Shown in pieces: positions 42,310 to 51,245 of a stretch of 64,000 nucleotides of DNA. Positions within the stretch are counted from its first letter, which is position 1, and each line of letters starts with the position of its first letter. Origin of the DNA: Nonomuraea sediminis (GTDB lineage: Bacteria; Actinomycetota; Actinomycetes; Streptosporangiales; Streptosporangiaceae); the NCBI RefSeq assembly GCF_018531495.1, contig NZ_JAHDTI010000007.1, positions 434,001 to 498,000 of the forward strand, given 5' to 3'. The translations under genes and the position numbers were made by a program. The notes beneath the pieces were generated by a model. It ran no database searches, had not been told where the DNA came from, and was given only the letters and a program-made list of their open reading frames with translations.

Positions 42310-43155
42310 TCAGCGCCCCGCGCCCAGGGTCATGCCCTCGACCACCCGGCGGCCGAGCAGGCCGTAGACGACCAGCATCGGCAGGACGACGATGACGATC
42401 CCGGCGAACAGGCCGCCCCAGTTCGAGGTGTACTGCATCGTGCCGTACAGGCCCAGGAGCGACTGCGGGAGCGTGTACTTGTCGTCGTCGGTGATGAAGA
42501 CCAGGGCGAGGAGCGTCTCGTTCCACAGGCCGAGCGACGTCATCAGCAGCGCCGTCACCATGCCGGGGCGGGCCAGCGGCAGCATGATCCGGCGGAAGGT
42601 CAGCAGCCCGCCCGCCCCGTCGACCGTGGCCGCCTCCTCCAGTTCGGAAGGCAGGGAGCGGAAGAAGCCCGTGAGCAGGAACACCGCGAACGGCAGGGAC
42701 GTGGCCACGTACAGCAGGTACAGGCTGATCCTGTCGTCCCACCAGCCCACCGCCTCGTACATCGCCGAGCTGATGTGGTGCATGAGGACCCACAGCGGGA
42801 TGACGATGATCTGCACGGGGATGCCCATCCCCACCGCGAACAGCGTGGTGATCGGGCCGGCCGTACGGACCCTGGTCCTGGCCAGCGCGTAGCCGGCAGG
42901 GGCGGCGAGCGCGACGGTGGTGACGGCCGCGGTCGACACCAGCAGCGCCGAGTTGGCGAAGCCGACCCCGAGCGCGGAGCTCGACCAGGCGCCGGCATAG
43001 GTGTGGAAGTCCACCGAGGACGGCAGCGCCAGCGGCTTGGAGAAGATCTCGCTGCCGTCGCGGAAGGAGGTGATCGCTACCCACACGAGCAGGCCGGCGT
43101 TGACGACGGTCCACAGCGCCAGCAGGGGAATGCCGAGGAGGCGGGTGATGCGCAT
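42310..43155 (-). CDS. Sugar ABC transporter permease (MalG-like)
   Basis: A 281-residue six-helix permease, last gene of the leftward glycan operon. It has WVAITSFRDGSEIFSKPLALP in the first external loop, and the EAA loop FRSLPSELEEAATVDGAGGLLTFRRIMLPLARPG followed by WNETLLALVFI, all typical of CUT1 carbohydrate importers. No ATPase gene is in the operon, so it probably uses a shared MsiK-type ATPase encoded elsewhere. Confidence 0.9.
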   Translation of the reverse strand: MRITRLLGIPLLALWTVVNAGLLVWVAITSFRDGSEIFSKPLALPSSVDFHTYAGAWSSSALGVGFANSALLVSTAAVTTVALAAPAGYALARTRVRTAGPITTLFAVGMGIPVQIIVIPLWVLMHHISSAMYEAVGWWDDRISLYLLYVATSLPFAVFLLTGFFRSLPSELEEAATVDGAGGLLTFRRIMLPLARPGMVTALLMTSLGLWNETLLALVFITDDDKYTLPQSLLGLYGTMQYTSNWGGLFAGIVIVVLPMLVVYGLLGRRVVEGMTLGAGR

Positions 43156-43162
43156 GGGACTC

Positions 43163-44104
43163 CTAGAACTCGATCGGGTCGCGGCGCATCACCCGGCGCA
43201 GCACGATGACCAGGCCGACGATCAGCAGGACCATCACGACCGCCATCGCCGAGCCCGAGCCCATGTCGTACTGCGGCGTCCGGCCACCGGTGGTCGTCAG
43301 GAACTGCTGGATGGTGAGCGTCCTGGCCTGGATGGGGGGCGAGTCGGAGGCGATGCCGACGAAGCCGTAGACGAACTCGAACACCTTGACCGTGTTGATG
43401 GTCCACAAAACGGCGGCGACCGAGACGACATCCCAGGTCAGAGGCAGGGTGATGGTCCAGAACTGCCGCCAGGTCCCGGCTCCGTCGAGCTGGCAGGCCT
43501 CGTAGAAGTACTTGGGGATCCGGCTCACGCCCGCCATGATGATCATGATGTAGAAGCCGCTCGACACCCAGACGAGCCCGGCCAGCACGCTCTTGTAGAG
43601 CATGCCCGGGGCCAGCCAGACCGTCTGCAGCCCCAACAGGGAGTTGACTGGTCCGTTAGGCGACAGGACGAGCCCGAGCGCGATGCCGATCGCGATGGGC
43701 GACAGCATGTACGGCACGAACAGCACGCTCTGGATCAGCCGCCTGCGCGGCAGTTCGCGTAGCACCGTGACGACGAAGAACGACAGCGCGAACACCGCCA
43801 CGCCGGCGACCACGAGGAGCCCGACCGTGTTGAGGAAGGCCCGGTGGAAGACGTCGTCGTGCCAGAGCCTGGCGTAGTTGGACAGGCCCACCCACACCTG
43901 GGGGTCGCCCTGGCCACGCCACCTCAGGAAGCTCACGTACACCCCGTAGATCGCCGGCCCGGCGAACAGGGCACAGTAGACGATCAGGGCGGGCGCGACG
44001 AACGGCCAGTACAGCTTCCCGCGTCGCCGCACGGCGGGGGAGGCGGCGGACCCGCCGGCCCTGGGACGTGACCGTCCCCGGACCGGCGCGGTTACCAGCT
44101 GCAT
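43163..44104 (-). CDS. Sugar ABC transporter permease (MalF-like)
   Basis: A 313-residue CUT1 permease. After an Arg-rich cytoplasmic tail, FVAPALIVYCALFAGPAIYGVYVSF is the first helix; WVGLSNYARLWHDDVFHRAFLNT is the usual family segment; the EAA loop is FYEACQLDGAGTWRQFWTITLPLTW. The start lies 2 bases after the substrate-binding protein stop and the end 7 bases before the second permease. Confidence 0.9.
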   Translation of the reverse strand: MQLVTAPVRGRSRPRAGGSAASPAVRRRGKLYWPFVAPALIVYCALFAGPAIYGVYVSFLRWRGQGDPQVWVGLSNYARLWHDDVFHRAFLNTVGLLVVAGVAVFALSFFVVTVLRELPRRRLIQSVLFVPYMLSPIAIGIALGLVLSPNGPVNSLLGLQTVWLAPGMLYKSVLAGLVWVSSGFYIMIIMAGVSRIPKYFYEACQLDGAGTWRQFWTITLPLTWDVVSVAAVLWTINTVKVFEFVYGFVGIASDSPPIQARTLTIQQFLTTTGGRTPQYDMGSGSAMAVVMVLLIVGLVIVLRRVMRRDPIEF

Positions 44105-44106
44105 GC

Positions 44107-45438
44107 TCAGCCGCCGTTCTGGTGGAAGGCGATCGTCTTCTGCTTCAAGGTCTTGATGAACGAGGCCGTGTCGTACCTGCCCTCGAAGAACTCGCCGACC
44201 ATGGGTTCCCAGATGTCGCTGTTCCAGCGGGCGGCGGCCGCCGAGACGCCGTCGGTGATCTCGGCGTAGGCTGTCGCGCTCTTGTACTCGGCCGCGAAGT
44301 CGGTGAGCGGCTCGGGCGCCTTGATGTCGGTCCTCGGGACCATGGTCTCGGCTTCGGTGGTCATCCTGGCGAGCCGTTCCCTGTTCATGAAGAACGTCAG
44401 GAACCGTTTGGCCGCCTCGGTGTGGCGAGCCTTGGCGGGTATCCCGAATCCGATCATGCTCGTCTCCATCACCCCGGCCCCCTTGTCGTTCGCAGTGATC
44501 GAGGGGAAGGGGAAGGAGCGGTACTCGATCAGTTCCTTGGGATCCTTGCCGGCCTTGGTCAACGAGGCGGTGGTCTCCGAGGGCGCCCAGGTGCCCATCA
44601 GCCAGATGTCGGTCTTGCTGGACTGGTCCGCCCAGGCCGACTGCTGGGCGGGAAACTTCGTGCCGGAGAACCCGGCGGGGAAGTAGCCGCCCTTGACCAG
44701 TTTCTCGATCGCGCCGACGGCGGCGGGCCAGGCCGTGTCGTCGAAGGCGGCGCCGGTCTTGTCGAGCGCGGCCTTCTTCAGCGTGCCCACGCCGCCCGCC
44801 CGCAGCAGCGCCCAGACCAGCCACAGGCCCTCGTAGCCCTTGATGTCGCCGTCCAGCACGACGGGGGTACGGCCGGCGGCCTTCAGCCGGTCGAGCGCCG
44901 CGATGAGATCGTCCCAGGTCTTCGGCGGATCAGCCGTGAGCTGGGGGTCGATCTTGCCGTTGAACCAGATCGTGCTGCCGCCGGTGATGTAGGGCACGAT
45001 CCAGGGCTGCCGGTCTTCGGTCTTGTACGGTTCCACCAGGCTTGCCGGGATCACGGCGGCCACCTTGTCCTTCTCCCCGTCGACGGGGGAGTTGTAGACG
45101 TCGGCCAGGCCCTGCAGGCCGTTGATCGGCCCGAGCGTGGCCTCGAGCGCGTCGCTGCCGGAATCGACGAGGTCGGGCGGGTTGCCCGCGTTGAGGCGGG
45201 GCGTGACCTGCTGGAGCACCTGACGTCCCGCCCACTGGATGTTCACCTTGATGCCGGTCTTGGCGGTGAACTCGTCGAACGTGGCCTTGAGGACCTTCTG
45301 CTGGAGTTCGCCCTGCTTCCACATCGACCAGTAGGTGAACTCCTTTGGCGTGCCGTCCTGGCCCGCCCGGCCGCCGCAGGCGGCGAGGCTGACGCAGAGA
45401 GCGAGGACGCTCGCGACGGACATGATCGATCGATTCAT
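44107..45438 (-). CDS. Sugar ABC transporter substrate-binding lipoprotein
   Basis: A 443-residue family 1 extracellular solute-binding protein. Lipobox Cys is at position 21 (SLAAC). Later features are FTYWSMWKQGELQQKVLKATFDEFTAKTGIKVNIQW, NPPDLVDSGSDALEATLG, a hinge near PYITGGSTIWFN and DIWLMGTWAP, typical of oligosaccharide binders. GAGGGGACTGAAG precedes the ATG. Downstream of the secreted hexosaminidase, it probably captures the released sugars. Confidence 0.9.
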   Translation of the reverse strand: MNRSIMSVASVLALCVSLAACGGRAGQDGTPKEFTYWSMWKQGELQQKVLKATFDEFTAKTGIKVNIQWAGRQVLQQVTPRLNAGNPPDLVDSGSDALEATLGPINGLQGLADVYNSPVDGEKDKVAAVIPASLVEPYKTEDRQPWIVPYITGGSTIWFNGKIDPQLTADPPKTWDDLIAALDRLKAAGRTPVVLDGDIKGYEGLWLVWALLRAGGVGTLKKAALDKTGAAFDDTAWPAAVGAIEKLVKGGYFPAGFSGTKFPAQQSAWADQSSKTDIWLMGTWAPSETTASLTKAGKDPKELIEYRSFPFPSITANDKGAGVMETSMIGFGIPAKARHTEAAKRFLTFFMNRERLARMTTEAETMVPRTDIKAPEPLTDFAAEYKSATAYAEITDGVSAAAARWNSDIWEPMVGEFFEGRYDTASFIKTLKQKTIAFHQNGG

Positions 45439-45449
45439 CTTCAGTCCCC

Positions 45450-47969
45450 TCAGCAGTCGAGTTCCAGGTGGCAGGTGCCCCAGGGGCCGCCGCCGGGCAC
45501 CTTCTGGTAGCCGTGCCTGATGCGGCCCGTGGAGTCCGCGGCGAAGTAGGTGAGCCTGCCGGAGACGTCGTTGCTCGTGGAGATCTCCCCGGTGATGCCG
45601 GAGCCGAGATCCTCGATGGTGAAGACGGTCCTGCTGCCGGGCGTGGACTCCCAGCCGTGCTGCAGGTGCCCGTTCGCGGTGCGGGCGAAGTAGATCAGCT
45701 TGCCGTTGACGTCGACCTCGGCCGCCGGGTCGCCCGCGAGCCCGCCGGGGCCCACGTTCTGGTACAGCCACTGGCCGGGGGCCTGCTCCCTGCCGTACTG
45801 GACCTGGCCGCCGCCGGTCCTGGCGAAGTAGACCAGCTCGCCGTGCAGGTTGACCGCCAGTGCCGGGGTGCCCGCGATGCCCGCCTGCCCGATGGTGGTG
45901 GCGTCGAATCCAAGGTCGGGGCGCTCGCGCAGGAGCACGAGCTGCCCGGAGGTGCTCCTGGCCGCGATGGCGATCTTCCCCGCGTGGTCGAGCGCCATGC
46001 TCGGATCGCCGGCGACGCCCGTGCCGGCGTTGCCGAACGTCCAGGTGCCGCGCTCGGAGCTCTCCCTGCCCACCAGCAACCTGCCGTCGGCCTGACGGGC
46101 GGCCAGCGCGAGCCGCCCGTCGGCGCCCACCAGGATCGCGGGCCTGCCGGTGGCCGAGACGCCCAGCTCGCGGTAGAGCCACGGCCCCGCGTTGCCGACG
46201 TACTGCGTCGCCTGCAGCAGCATGCCGTCGGAGCGGCGCGCGACCAGGGTCTTGACGCCGCCGGGGTAGCGCGCGAGCACCGGGTCGGAGGAGACGTCGT
46301 GCAGCACCCAGTTCGGGAAGGTCTCGAACTCCCAGGGGCCGCCGCCGGGCACCTTCTGCCAGCCGTGCCTGACGGTGCCTGCGGGCGTCCGCTGGACGAC
46401 GCTCAGCTCGCCGTTCATCTCGAAGCCCGCGCCGATGCCGGGCCCGGAGCCGTGCGTGGCCGGGGTGACCAGGTATCCGGGCGCCCGGCCGAGCCGGTGG
46501 ACCAGGGCGTTGAAGTCGGCGAAGGCCGGGTACAGCTTGGGCGTGCCCCAGTCGATCTGGGCCAGCGACCGCACCGGCTCGTACAGCCGCCCGATGATCT
46601 CCTGATTGCTCTCCGCGGGGGCGCCGGGGGGAGCCCAGGTCCACACCGCGATCCTGGCGCCCAGGACGGACGAGACGGCCGCACCGGTGACCGTGCCGCC
46701 GTTGAACGCGGTGACGTCGAAGTTCTCGTAGATCCTGCGGGCGTCGGGACGGCTCCCGCCGACGTTGTAGTACAGGACTCCCGCATCCAGGTTGGAGATC
46801 TTGTGCCCCGCGTCGGCGAGTTCCTGCGCGGTGAAGCCGGTGTGCCCCGTCGGGTGGTCCCAGTAGTCGATCATGATGTCGCGGTCGATCCCGAGCACGC
46901 CGTCCGGCTGGAGGAAGTCGTTCCACATCACGAGGGACTTGCCGTGGGACTTGACGATGCCGTTGATCCAGTTGAAGTACCAGTCGAAGGCGTCACCGCC
47001 GGTCGCCGCGGGATTGCCGGTCTTGGTCCTGGCGAACGCGGCGAACTGCGGGTAGTCGTCCCAGTTGAGCCCCGTTGCGGGATAGGCGAGGACCTCGTCA
47101 CCGCCGGCGTGGAAGTACTTTCCCGGGAACTTGGCGATGGTCTCCTCGATGGCCTGCTGCGCGATGGCCAGCGCCCCCGGCTTGGTGAAGTCGAAGGCGC
47201 CCGCGGGCAGGCCGCTCGTGCCGACCGCGTACTCCGGGTGGCCCTTCAGGATGTCGAGGTCGGCGTGACCGGCGACCTGACGCTGCGGGGTGACGTTGAC
47301 GTGATAGCGGTCGGCGATGGCCAGCAGGTCGGACAGCTCGGCGTCGGTGGGCCGGCCGTCGCCGTACATCTGGATGCCCAGCTCGTTCAGCTTGAGGTAG
47401 GAGATGTCCCTGATCAGGTTGTGCCACCAGGCCGGGTCGAAGTGGCGGGCGGTGGTGTCCAGCCAGACGCCCCGCTGCGGCGACGTCGGCCAGTCGCGCG
47501 CCACGCCGGCCGCGACCGTCCGCGACTGCCGCAGCAGTTGCAGGACCGACCGGGTGCCGTTGAAGGCTCCCGCGATCGTCCGCGCGCTGATGGACAGCAC
47601 GGGCCCCGATTCCAGGCGATAACCCTCCTCGCCCAGCGCGGTGTCGGTCGCGCCCAGCGCCAGGTGGATGTCACCGGGCTGGGCGGCCGGCCTGGTGCCG
47701 CTGACGACGGCCGGCCGGGTTCCGGTGAGCGCCGCCAGGTCGTCGGCGACGGTCTGGCCCGTGGTGCCCCACGCCGTGGCCGGATCGAGCACGATCCGGC
47801 TCGCGGAGCCGTACCCGAACGAGCCGGTGGCGGCGGTCCACTCCCGCAGCGCGGGGACCGTCAGGGGACGCGCGTCCGCCCTGGCAGGCCCGGCCGGCAG
47901 GACGATCGGGGATGCCAGGGACAGCAGCAGGGTGAGGAGCGCGGCGATGAGTCTGGGGGGTAATCTCAC
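45450..47969 (-). CDS. Secreted GH20 beta-N-acetylhexosaminidase with lectin-like propeller
   Basis: An 839-residue exported enzyme. Signal peptide about residues 1-32 (cut near ARA). Residues about 35-155 form the GH20b domain, and about 160-505 the GH20 barrel with RGVWLDTTARHFDP, LNELGIQMYGDGRP, QRQVAGHADLD and the catalytic pair D291-E292 in HAGGDEVLAYPA, plus MWNDFLQ and the late DWGTPKLYPAF. Residues about 510-839 hold repeated blades ending WxYxxxG and HGWQKVPGGGPW (near 535) repeated as HGYQKVPGGGPW (near 825), resembling PLL-type lectin propellers. Likely removes terminal GlcNAc or GalNAc outside the cell. It follows the DUF5107 gene by 15 bases. Confidence 0.88.
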   Translation of the reverse strand: MRLPPRLIAALLTLLLSLASPIVLPAGPARADARPLTVPALREWTAATGSFGYGSASRIVLDPATAWGTTGQTVADDLAALTGTRPAVVSGTRPAAQPGDIHLALGATDTALGEEGYRLESGPVLSISARTIAGAFNGTRSVLQLLRQSRTVAAGVARDWPTSPQRGVWLDTTARHFDPAWWHNLIRDISYLKLNELGIQMYGDGRPTDAELSDLLAIADRYHVNVTPQRQVAGHADLDILKGHPEYAVGTSGLPAGAFDFTKPGALAIAQQAIEETIAKFPGKYFHAGGDEVLAYPATGLNWDDYPQFAAFARTKTGNPAATGGDAFDWYFNWINGIVKSHGKSLVMWNDFLQPDGVLGIDRDIMIDYWDHPTGHTGFTAQELADAGHKISNLDAGVLYYNVGGSRPDARRIYENFDVTAFNGGTVTGAAVSSVLGARIAVWTWAPPGAPAESNQEIIGRLYEPVRSLAQIDWGTPKLYPAFADFNALVHRLGRAPGYLVTPATHGSGPGIGAGFEMNGELSVVQRTPAGTVRHGWQKVPGGGPWEFETFPNWVLHDVSSDPVLARYPGGVKTLVARRSDGMLLQATQYVGNAGPWLYRELGVSATGRPAILVGADGRLALAARQADGRLLVGRESSERGTWTFGNAGTGVAGDPSMALDHAGKIAIAARSTSGQLVLLRERPDLGFDATTIGQAGIAGTPALAVNLHGELVYFARTGGGQVQYGREQAPGQWLYQNVGPGGLAGDPAAEVDVNGKLIYFARTANGHLQHGWESTPGSRTVFTIEDLGSGITGEISTSNDVSGRLTYFAADSTGRIRHGYQKVPGGGPWGTCHLELDC

Positions 47970-47984
47970 GGTCCCAAGTCCTCT

Positions 47985-49841
47985 CTAGGGATGCATGCGG
48001 AAGTCGTAGCGTTCGGGCAGCGGTTCGGTGCTGTCAGCCGCGTGCTGGTAGGCGAACCACAGCGTGTCCAGGCTGTCCTCGCCTTCCCGCAGGTCGTCGA
48101 TCTCGATTCCCTCGGCGAGCAGGCCTGCCGCCCGCCCGATCTCACCGGCTTCCACGGCGGCGCGGCATTCGTAGTACCTGATCCGGCCGTTGGCCCGCTG
48201 GGCCGGGTCAAGCTCGTCGACCAGGCGGAGCGCCTCGGCGGCGCGCCCCGCGCTGATCAGGGCCGCCAGGGTCTCGGCGGTCAGCTGCCGGTATCCCGGC
48301 AGCAGGCGGTGCGCGCGCGCCAGGAGGTCGGGCGCGCGGTCACGATCCAGGTGGGCCAGGTTGCGCAGGCTCCACGGGGTCTCACGCAGGTCCGCGGACT
48401 CCTGCCACGCCTGCCGCGCGCCCTCGTCGTCGCCGTCCGCGAGGCGAGCCAGGCCGAGCTGAAGCAGCGCGTGCCAGTTCGCTTCCTGGCCTTCCAGCAG
48501 CTTGCGCCAGATCGGCCCGGTGACGGTGGCGGCCGGAGGGTCGCTGACCGGCAGCCTCCCCGCCCGCACCATCACTGACCAGGGCTCCTGCTCGTCGCCC
48601 AGCGTCTCGTGCGGGAACGGCGTGGCCTCGTCGTACGGCATGCCGCCCGCGAGCACCTCGAGGGCGCCCCAGCCGGACCCGGTGGCGAGCAGCTCGGCCG
48701 GCTGCTTGCCTGCCCAGACATCGGCCTCGGCGTCCGCGCGGCTCAGCCGCCCGTCATCCACCAGGGCGGCGACGGCGTCCACCGCCTGCGGCCAGGCGCC
48801 GTGCGCGTCCACCTCGACGGGGCCGTAGCTCTCGGTCCACGCCCAGGTGTCCCCGGGTGCCAGCGGAAGATGCTCCAGCTGGGTGCGGGCCAGACCGGCC
48901 TGGATCTCCAGGTAGGTGCCCGCGCCGCCGAGCCATCGCTGCCAGCGGCGGCCGCCGGGACCCGTGCCCCACTGGAACAGCTTGCGCCCGCGCAGCCGGG
49001 CGGTGGAGGAGTGCAGCAGACCGGTGCCCTGTTCGCCGATGGCGGCGATCCACGGCTGCCGCCCTCGGGGGATGTCGAAGAAGGTGTCGGTCGGCAGGGC
49101 GGACCTGGCCGGATATCCGTCGTCCCGGCGGGGGACGGCGGTCGTGCGCACCTGCCCGGTGTAGTCGAGCAGGTAGGCGGACTCGGCCGGAGCCAGCACC
49201 CGGACCCCGCCGGATTCGGGGACCGCGATGTTCGACCACCAGTAGACGGGAACCGGCTCGTCGTGCGGGTTGTGCAGCAGCGGCCTGACGAACAGCGTCC
49301 TGGAGCCGGGCGGCAGCCAGGCGTCGACGCGGAAGACCAGTCGACGCATCCGCTCGAACTCCCACATCCGCAACACCGGCGTGCCCGCCGGGCCCTCCAC
49401 CCGTCCGGCGAACAGCGGCGCGCAGGTCAGCGGCCAGTGCCCGGTCGCGCCGAGGTTCCACTCGACGCCGCCGGGGAACCAGGCGTTGCGCAGGGCCAGG
49501 TTGGCCGGCTGGAGCACGTCAGGCCGGTAGAGCAGATCCTCGCCGGTGACCCTGTCCACCAGGGACCACAGCCGGCCACCCAGGCCGGGCAGAAAGGTCG
49601 CGACCAGCCACTCGTTCCTCAGGATCGCGGCCGTACAGTCGACCTCCCGCGGAGCCCGCGCGTACCCGTTCTGCGCGTGGTAGGGCAGCAAGGTGTGCGG
49701 CTGCCCGTAGGAGGTGTCGAGATCGGTGCCCTCCGCGGATGCGAGCGGACCCGTCCCGTGCAGGATCGGCAACAGGCTCGCTGTGCCCGGCTCGCTCATC
49801 CTGATCCGGACGAGCGACGCCTCTAGAGTCGATCCCGGCAC
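47985..49841 (-). CDS. DUF5107 domain protein with TPR-like C-terminus
   Basis: A 618-residue first gene of the leftward glycan operon. DUF5107 features are LPYHAQNGYARAPREV, AILRNEWLVATFLPGLGGRLWSLVDRVTGEDLLY, PGGVEWNLGATGHWPLT and VYWWSNIAVPESGGVRVLAP, in residues about 45-340, a galactose-mutarotase-like fold. The rest contains TPR-like helices (WHALLQLGLARLADGDDEGARQAWQESADL). Such proteins occur in carbohydrate loci and probably act on glycans. GTG at 49841 is chosen, as AGGGAGG lies just upstream and STLEASLVRIR matches the family start. Confidence 0.83.
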   Translation of the reverse strand: MPGSTLEASLVRIRMSEPGTASLLPILHGTGPLASAEGTDLDTSYGQPHTLLPYHAQNGYARAPREVDCTAAILRNEWLVATFLPGLGGRLWSLVDRVTGEDLLYRPDVLQPANLALRNAWFPGGVEWNLGATGHWPLTCAPLFAGRVEGPAGTPVLRMWEFERMRRLVFRVDAWLPPGSRTLFVRPLLHNPHDEPVPVYWWSNIAVPESGGVRVLAPAESAYLLDYTGQVRTTAVPRRDDGYPARSALPTDTFFDIPRGRQPWIAAIGEQGTGLLHSSTARLRGRKLFQWGTGPGGRRWQRWLGGAGTYLEIQAGLARTQLEHLPLAPGDTWAWTESYGPVEVDAHGAWPQAVDAVAALVDDGRLSRADAEADVWAGKQPAELLATGSGWGALEVLAGGMPYDEATPFPHETLGDEQEPWSVMVRAGRLPVSDPPAATVTGPIWRKLLEGQEANWHALLQLGLARLADGDDEGARQAWQESADLRETPWSLRNLAHLDRDRAPDLLARAHRLLPGYRQLTAETLAALISAGRAAEALRLVDELDPAQRANGRIRYYECRAAVEAGEIGRAAGLLAEGIEIDDLREGEDSLDTLWFAYQHAADSTEPLPERYDFRMHP

Positions 49842-49861
49842 TGTTCCTCCCTTCTGGTGAA

Positions 49862-49888
49862 GTAATATTGACGGAGACTGACGATAAT
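49862..49888 (-). promoter_or_regulatory. AT-rich operator, copy B (probable ROK repressor site)
   Basis: Read leftward it begins ATTATCGTCAG, the same 11 bases as copy A at 41148, and ends with an AATATTAC arm; the two copies agree at 20 of 27 positions. It lies between the divergent DUF5107 operon and the ROK regulator gene, about 20 bases from the DUF5107 start and 31 from the ROK start, the expected place for an autoregulatory operator. Confidence 0.78.
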
Positions 49889-49919
49889 CCTTGGAAGGCA
49901 CTTCAGGAAGAGGCGATAG

Positions 49920-51098
49920 GTGATTGAGGCCAGGACGCTGTTCCCCGCGGGCGATCTCAACCGGCTGCGGCAGATCAACGAGCAGGCCGTGCTCGAGATC
50001 ATCAGGAGCGCGGGTGAGCTACGGCTGGCGGAGATCGCCGAGCGTGCGGGCCTGGCCCGGGCCTCGGCCGGCGAGGTGGTCCGCGGACTGCAGGCCAAGG
50101 GCTGGGTCGCCGAGGAGGAGCCGGTGGCGACGGGCCGGGGCCGTCCCGCGCACCGCTACAGGTTCCGAGCTGAGGCGGGCAACGTGGTGGGGCTGGACAT
50201 CGGCGCCCACACCATCAGGGCGGCGGTCGCCGACCTGCGCGGTGACGTGCGCGGCGAGGCGGTGCGACTGCCCTCCCCGGCCACGCCGGCCGCGGAACGG
50301 CTCGAGCTTGCCCGGGACGCCGTCATGGAGTGCCTGACCACGGCCGGGATCGCGGAGGAGGACGTGTGGGTGACGGCCGTCGCGAGCACCGGCACGCTCG
50401 ATCTGGACGGCACGGTGCTCGCCTGCGCGGCCATTCCCGACTGGCGTGGCGTCAACCTCGTCGAACGGCTGACCGGCGTCGTGCCCGGCGTCGTCATGGC
50501 GGAGAACGACGTACGGCTGGCGACGCTCGCGGAGCAGCGCCTGGGAGCGGCGTGCGGCGTGCGCGACGTCATCGTGGTCCAGGCGGGACGCAGGGTCGGT
50601 CTCGGCATCGTCATCGACGGCCAGCTCCGGCGCGGGCACGGCGGCGTCGCCGGTGACCTTTCCCGGTTCAGCGCTCTGAGCTGCGAGCACGCCATCGGCC
50701 ACATCGACGAGTGCGCGGCTGTCCCGCACGGCGGCGCGACCGGTGACCACACCCGGGACGTGCTGGCCGCCGCGGGGGAGGGACAGCCTGACGCGGTCGC
50801 CGCCTTCGGTCGCTACGCTCGCGTGGTGGCGGAGGCGGTGGCCACTACGGTCTCCATCGTCGACCCCGAACTGGTGGTGCTGACCGGCACGATGGCCGGG
50901 CGGGCGGACCTCATGCTTCCCGTGCTGGAGGCGGAGATGGACCTGCGCTGCATGCGGACACCGCGGATCGTGGCCTCGTCCTTCGGCTCGGACGCGGTCA
51001 CGCTCGGCGCGATCTGGCACGCCCTCGGCCACCTTGCCGACCTCCTGCTCGGCTCCGAGGACACCCCCGTCCGACCCCTGAGATCGCCCGCGACCTGA
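49920..51098 (+). CDS. ROK family transcriptional repressor (NagC/XylR type)
   Basis: A 392-residue regulator. Residues about 10-75 are a winged helix (LRQINEQAVLEIIRSAGELRLAEIAERAGLARASAGEVVRGLQAKGWV as helices, then a GRGRPAHRYRF wing). Residues 85-385 are a ROK sugar-kinase fold: GLDIGAHTIRAAVADLRG is a degenerate phosphate loop, and ALSCEHAIGHIDECAAV lies where kinases have the zinc CxCGxxGC motif, which is lost here. That fits a sugar sensor rather than an enzyme. GTG start with AGGAAGAGG upstream. It probably represses the DUF5107-GH20-ABC operon, itself and the GH172 gene through the two ATTATCGTCAG sites. Confidence 0.88.
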   Translation: MIEARTLFPAGDLNRLRQINEQAVLEIIRSAGELRLAEIAERAGLARASAGEVVRGLQAKGWVAEEEPVATGRGRPAHRYRFRAEAGNVVGLDIGAHTIRAAVADLRGDVRGEAVRLPSPATPAAERLELARDAVMECLTTAGIAEEDVWVTAVASTGTLDLDGTVLACAAIPDWRGVNLVERLTGVVPGVVMAENDVRLATLAEQRLGAACGVRDVIVVQAGRRVGLGIVIDGQLRRGHGGVAGDLSRFSALSCEHAIGHIDECAAVPHGGATGDHTRDVLAAAGEGQPDAVAAFGRYARVVAEAVATTVSIVDPELVVLTGTMAGRADLMLPVLEAEMDLRCMRTPRIVASSFGSDAVTLGAIWHALGHLADLLLGSEDTPVRPLRSPAT

Positions 51099-51177
51099 CT
51101 CAGCACGAAACACCTCCGGCGTGGTGGCGCTTGACGTGTAATCGAATGACTGCGCGACGTAGTCGGCGAGTTTGCCG

Positions 51178-51207
51178 TTGACAGAGACGGCGCGATCCAG
51201 AAAAGAT
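51178..51207 (+). promoter_or_regulatory. Possible promoter of the GntR-led operon
   Basis: TTGACA at 51178-51183 matches a -35 box, with an imperfect -10 AAAGAT at 51202-51207 after 18 bases. It lies 39-68 bases upstream of the GntR start. The -10 is poor, so this is tentative. Confidence 0.35.
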
Positions 51208-51245
51208 GCGGTCGTCCGTACAACTTCTCAGGCTTTGAGGGACGG

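Noticed and set aside
45468..47963. 831-codon frame antisense to the GH20 gene
   Set aside because: Low-complexity Gly/Val/Asp/Arg content without any family motif; a mirror frame of strong GC-rich codon bias.
49920..51098. Sugar kinase activity for this ROK protein
   Set aside because: It has an N-terminal winged helix and lacks the CxCGxxGC zinc motif that the true kinase at 57036-57908 retains.
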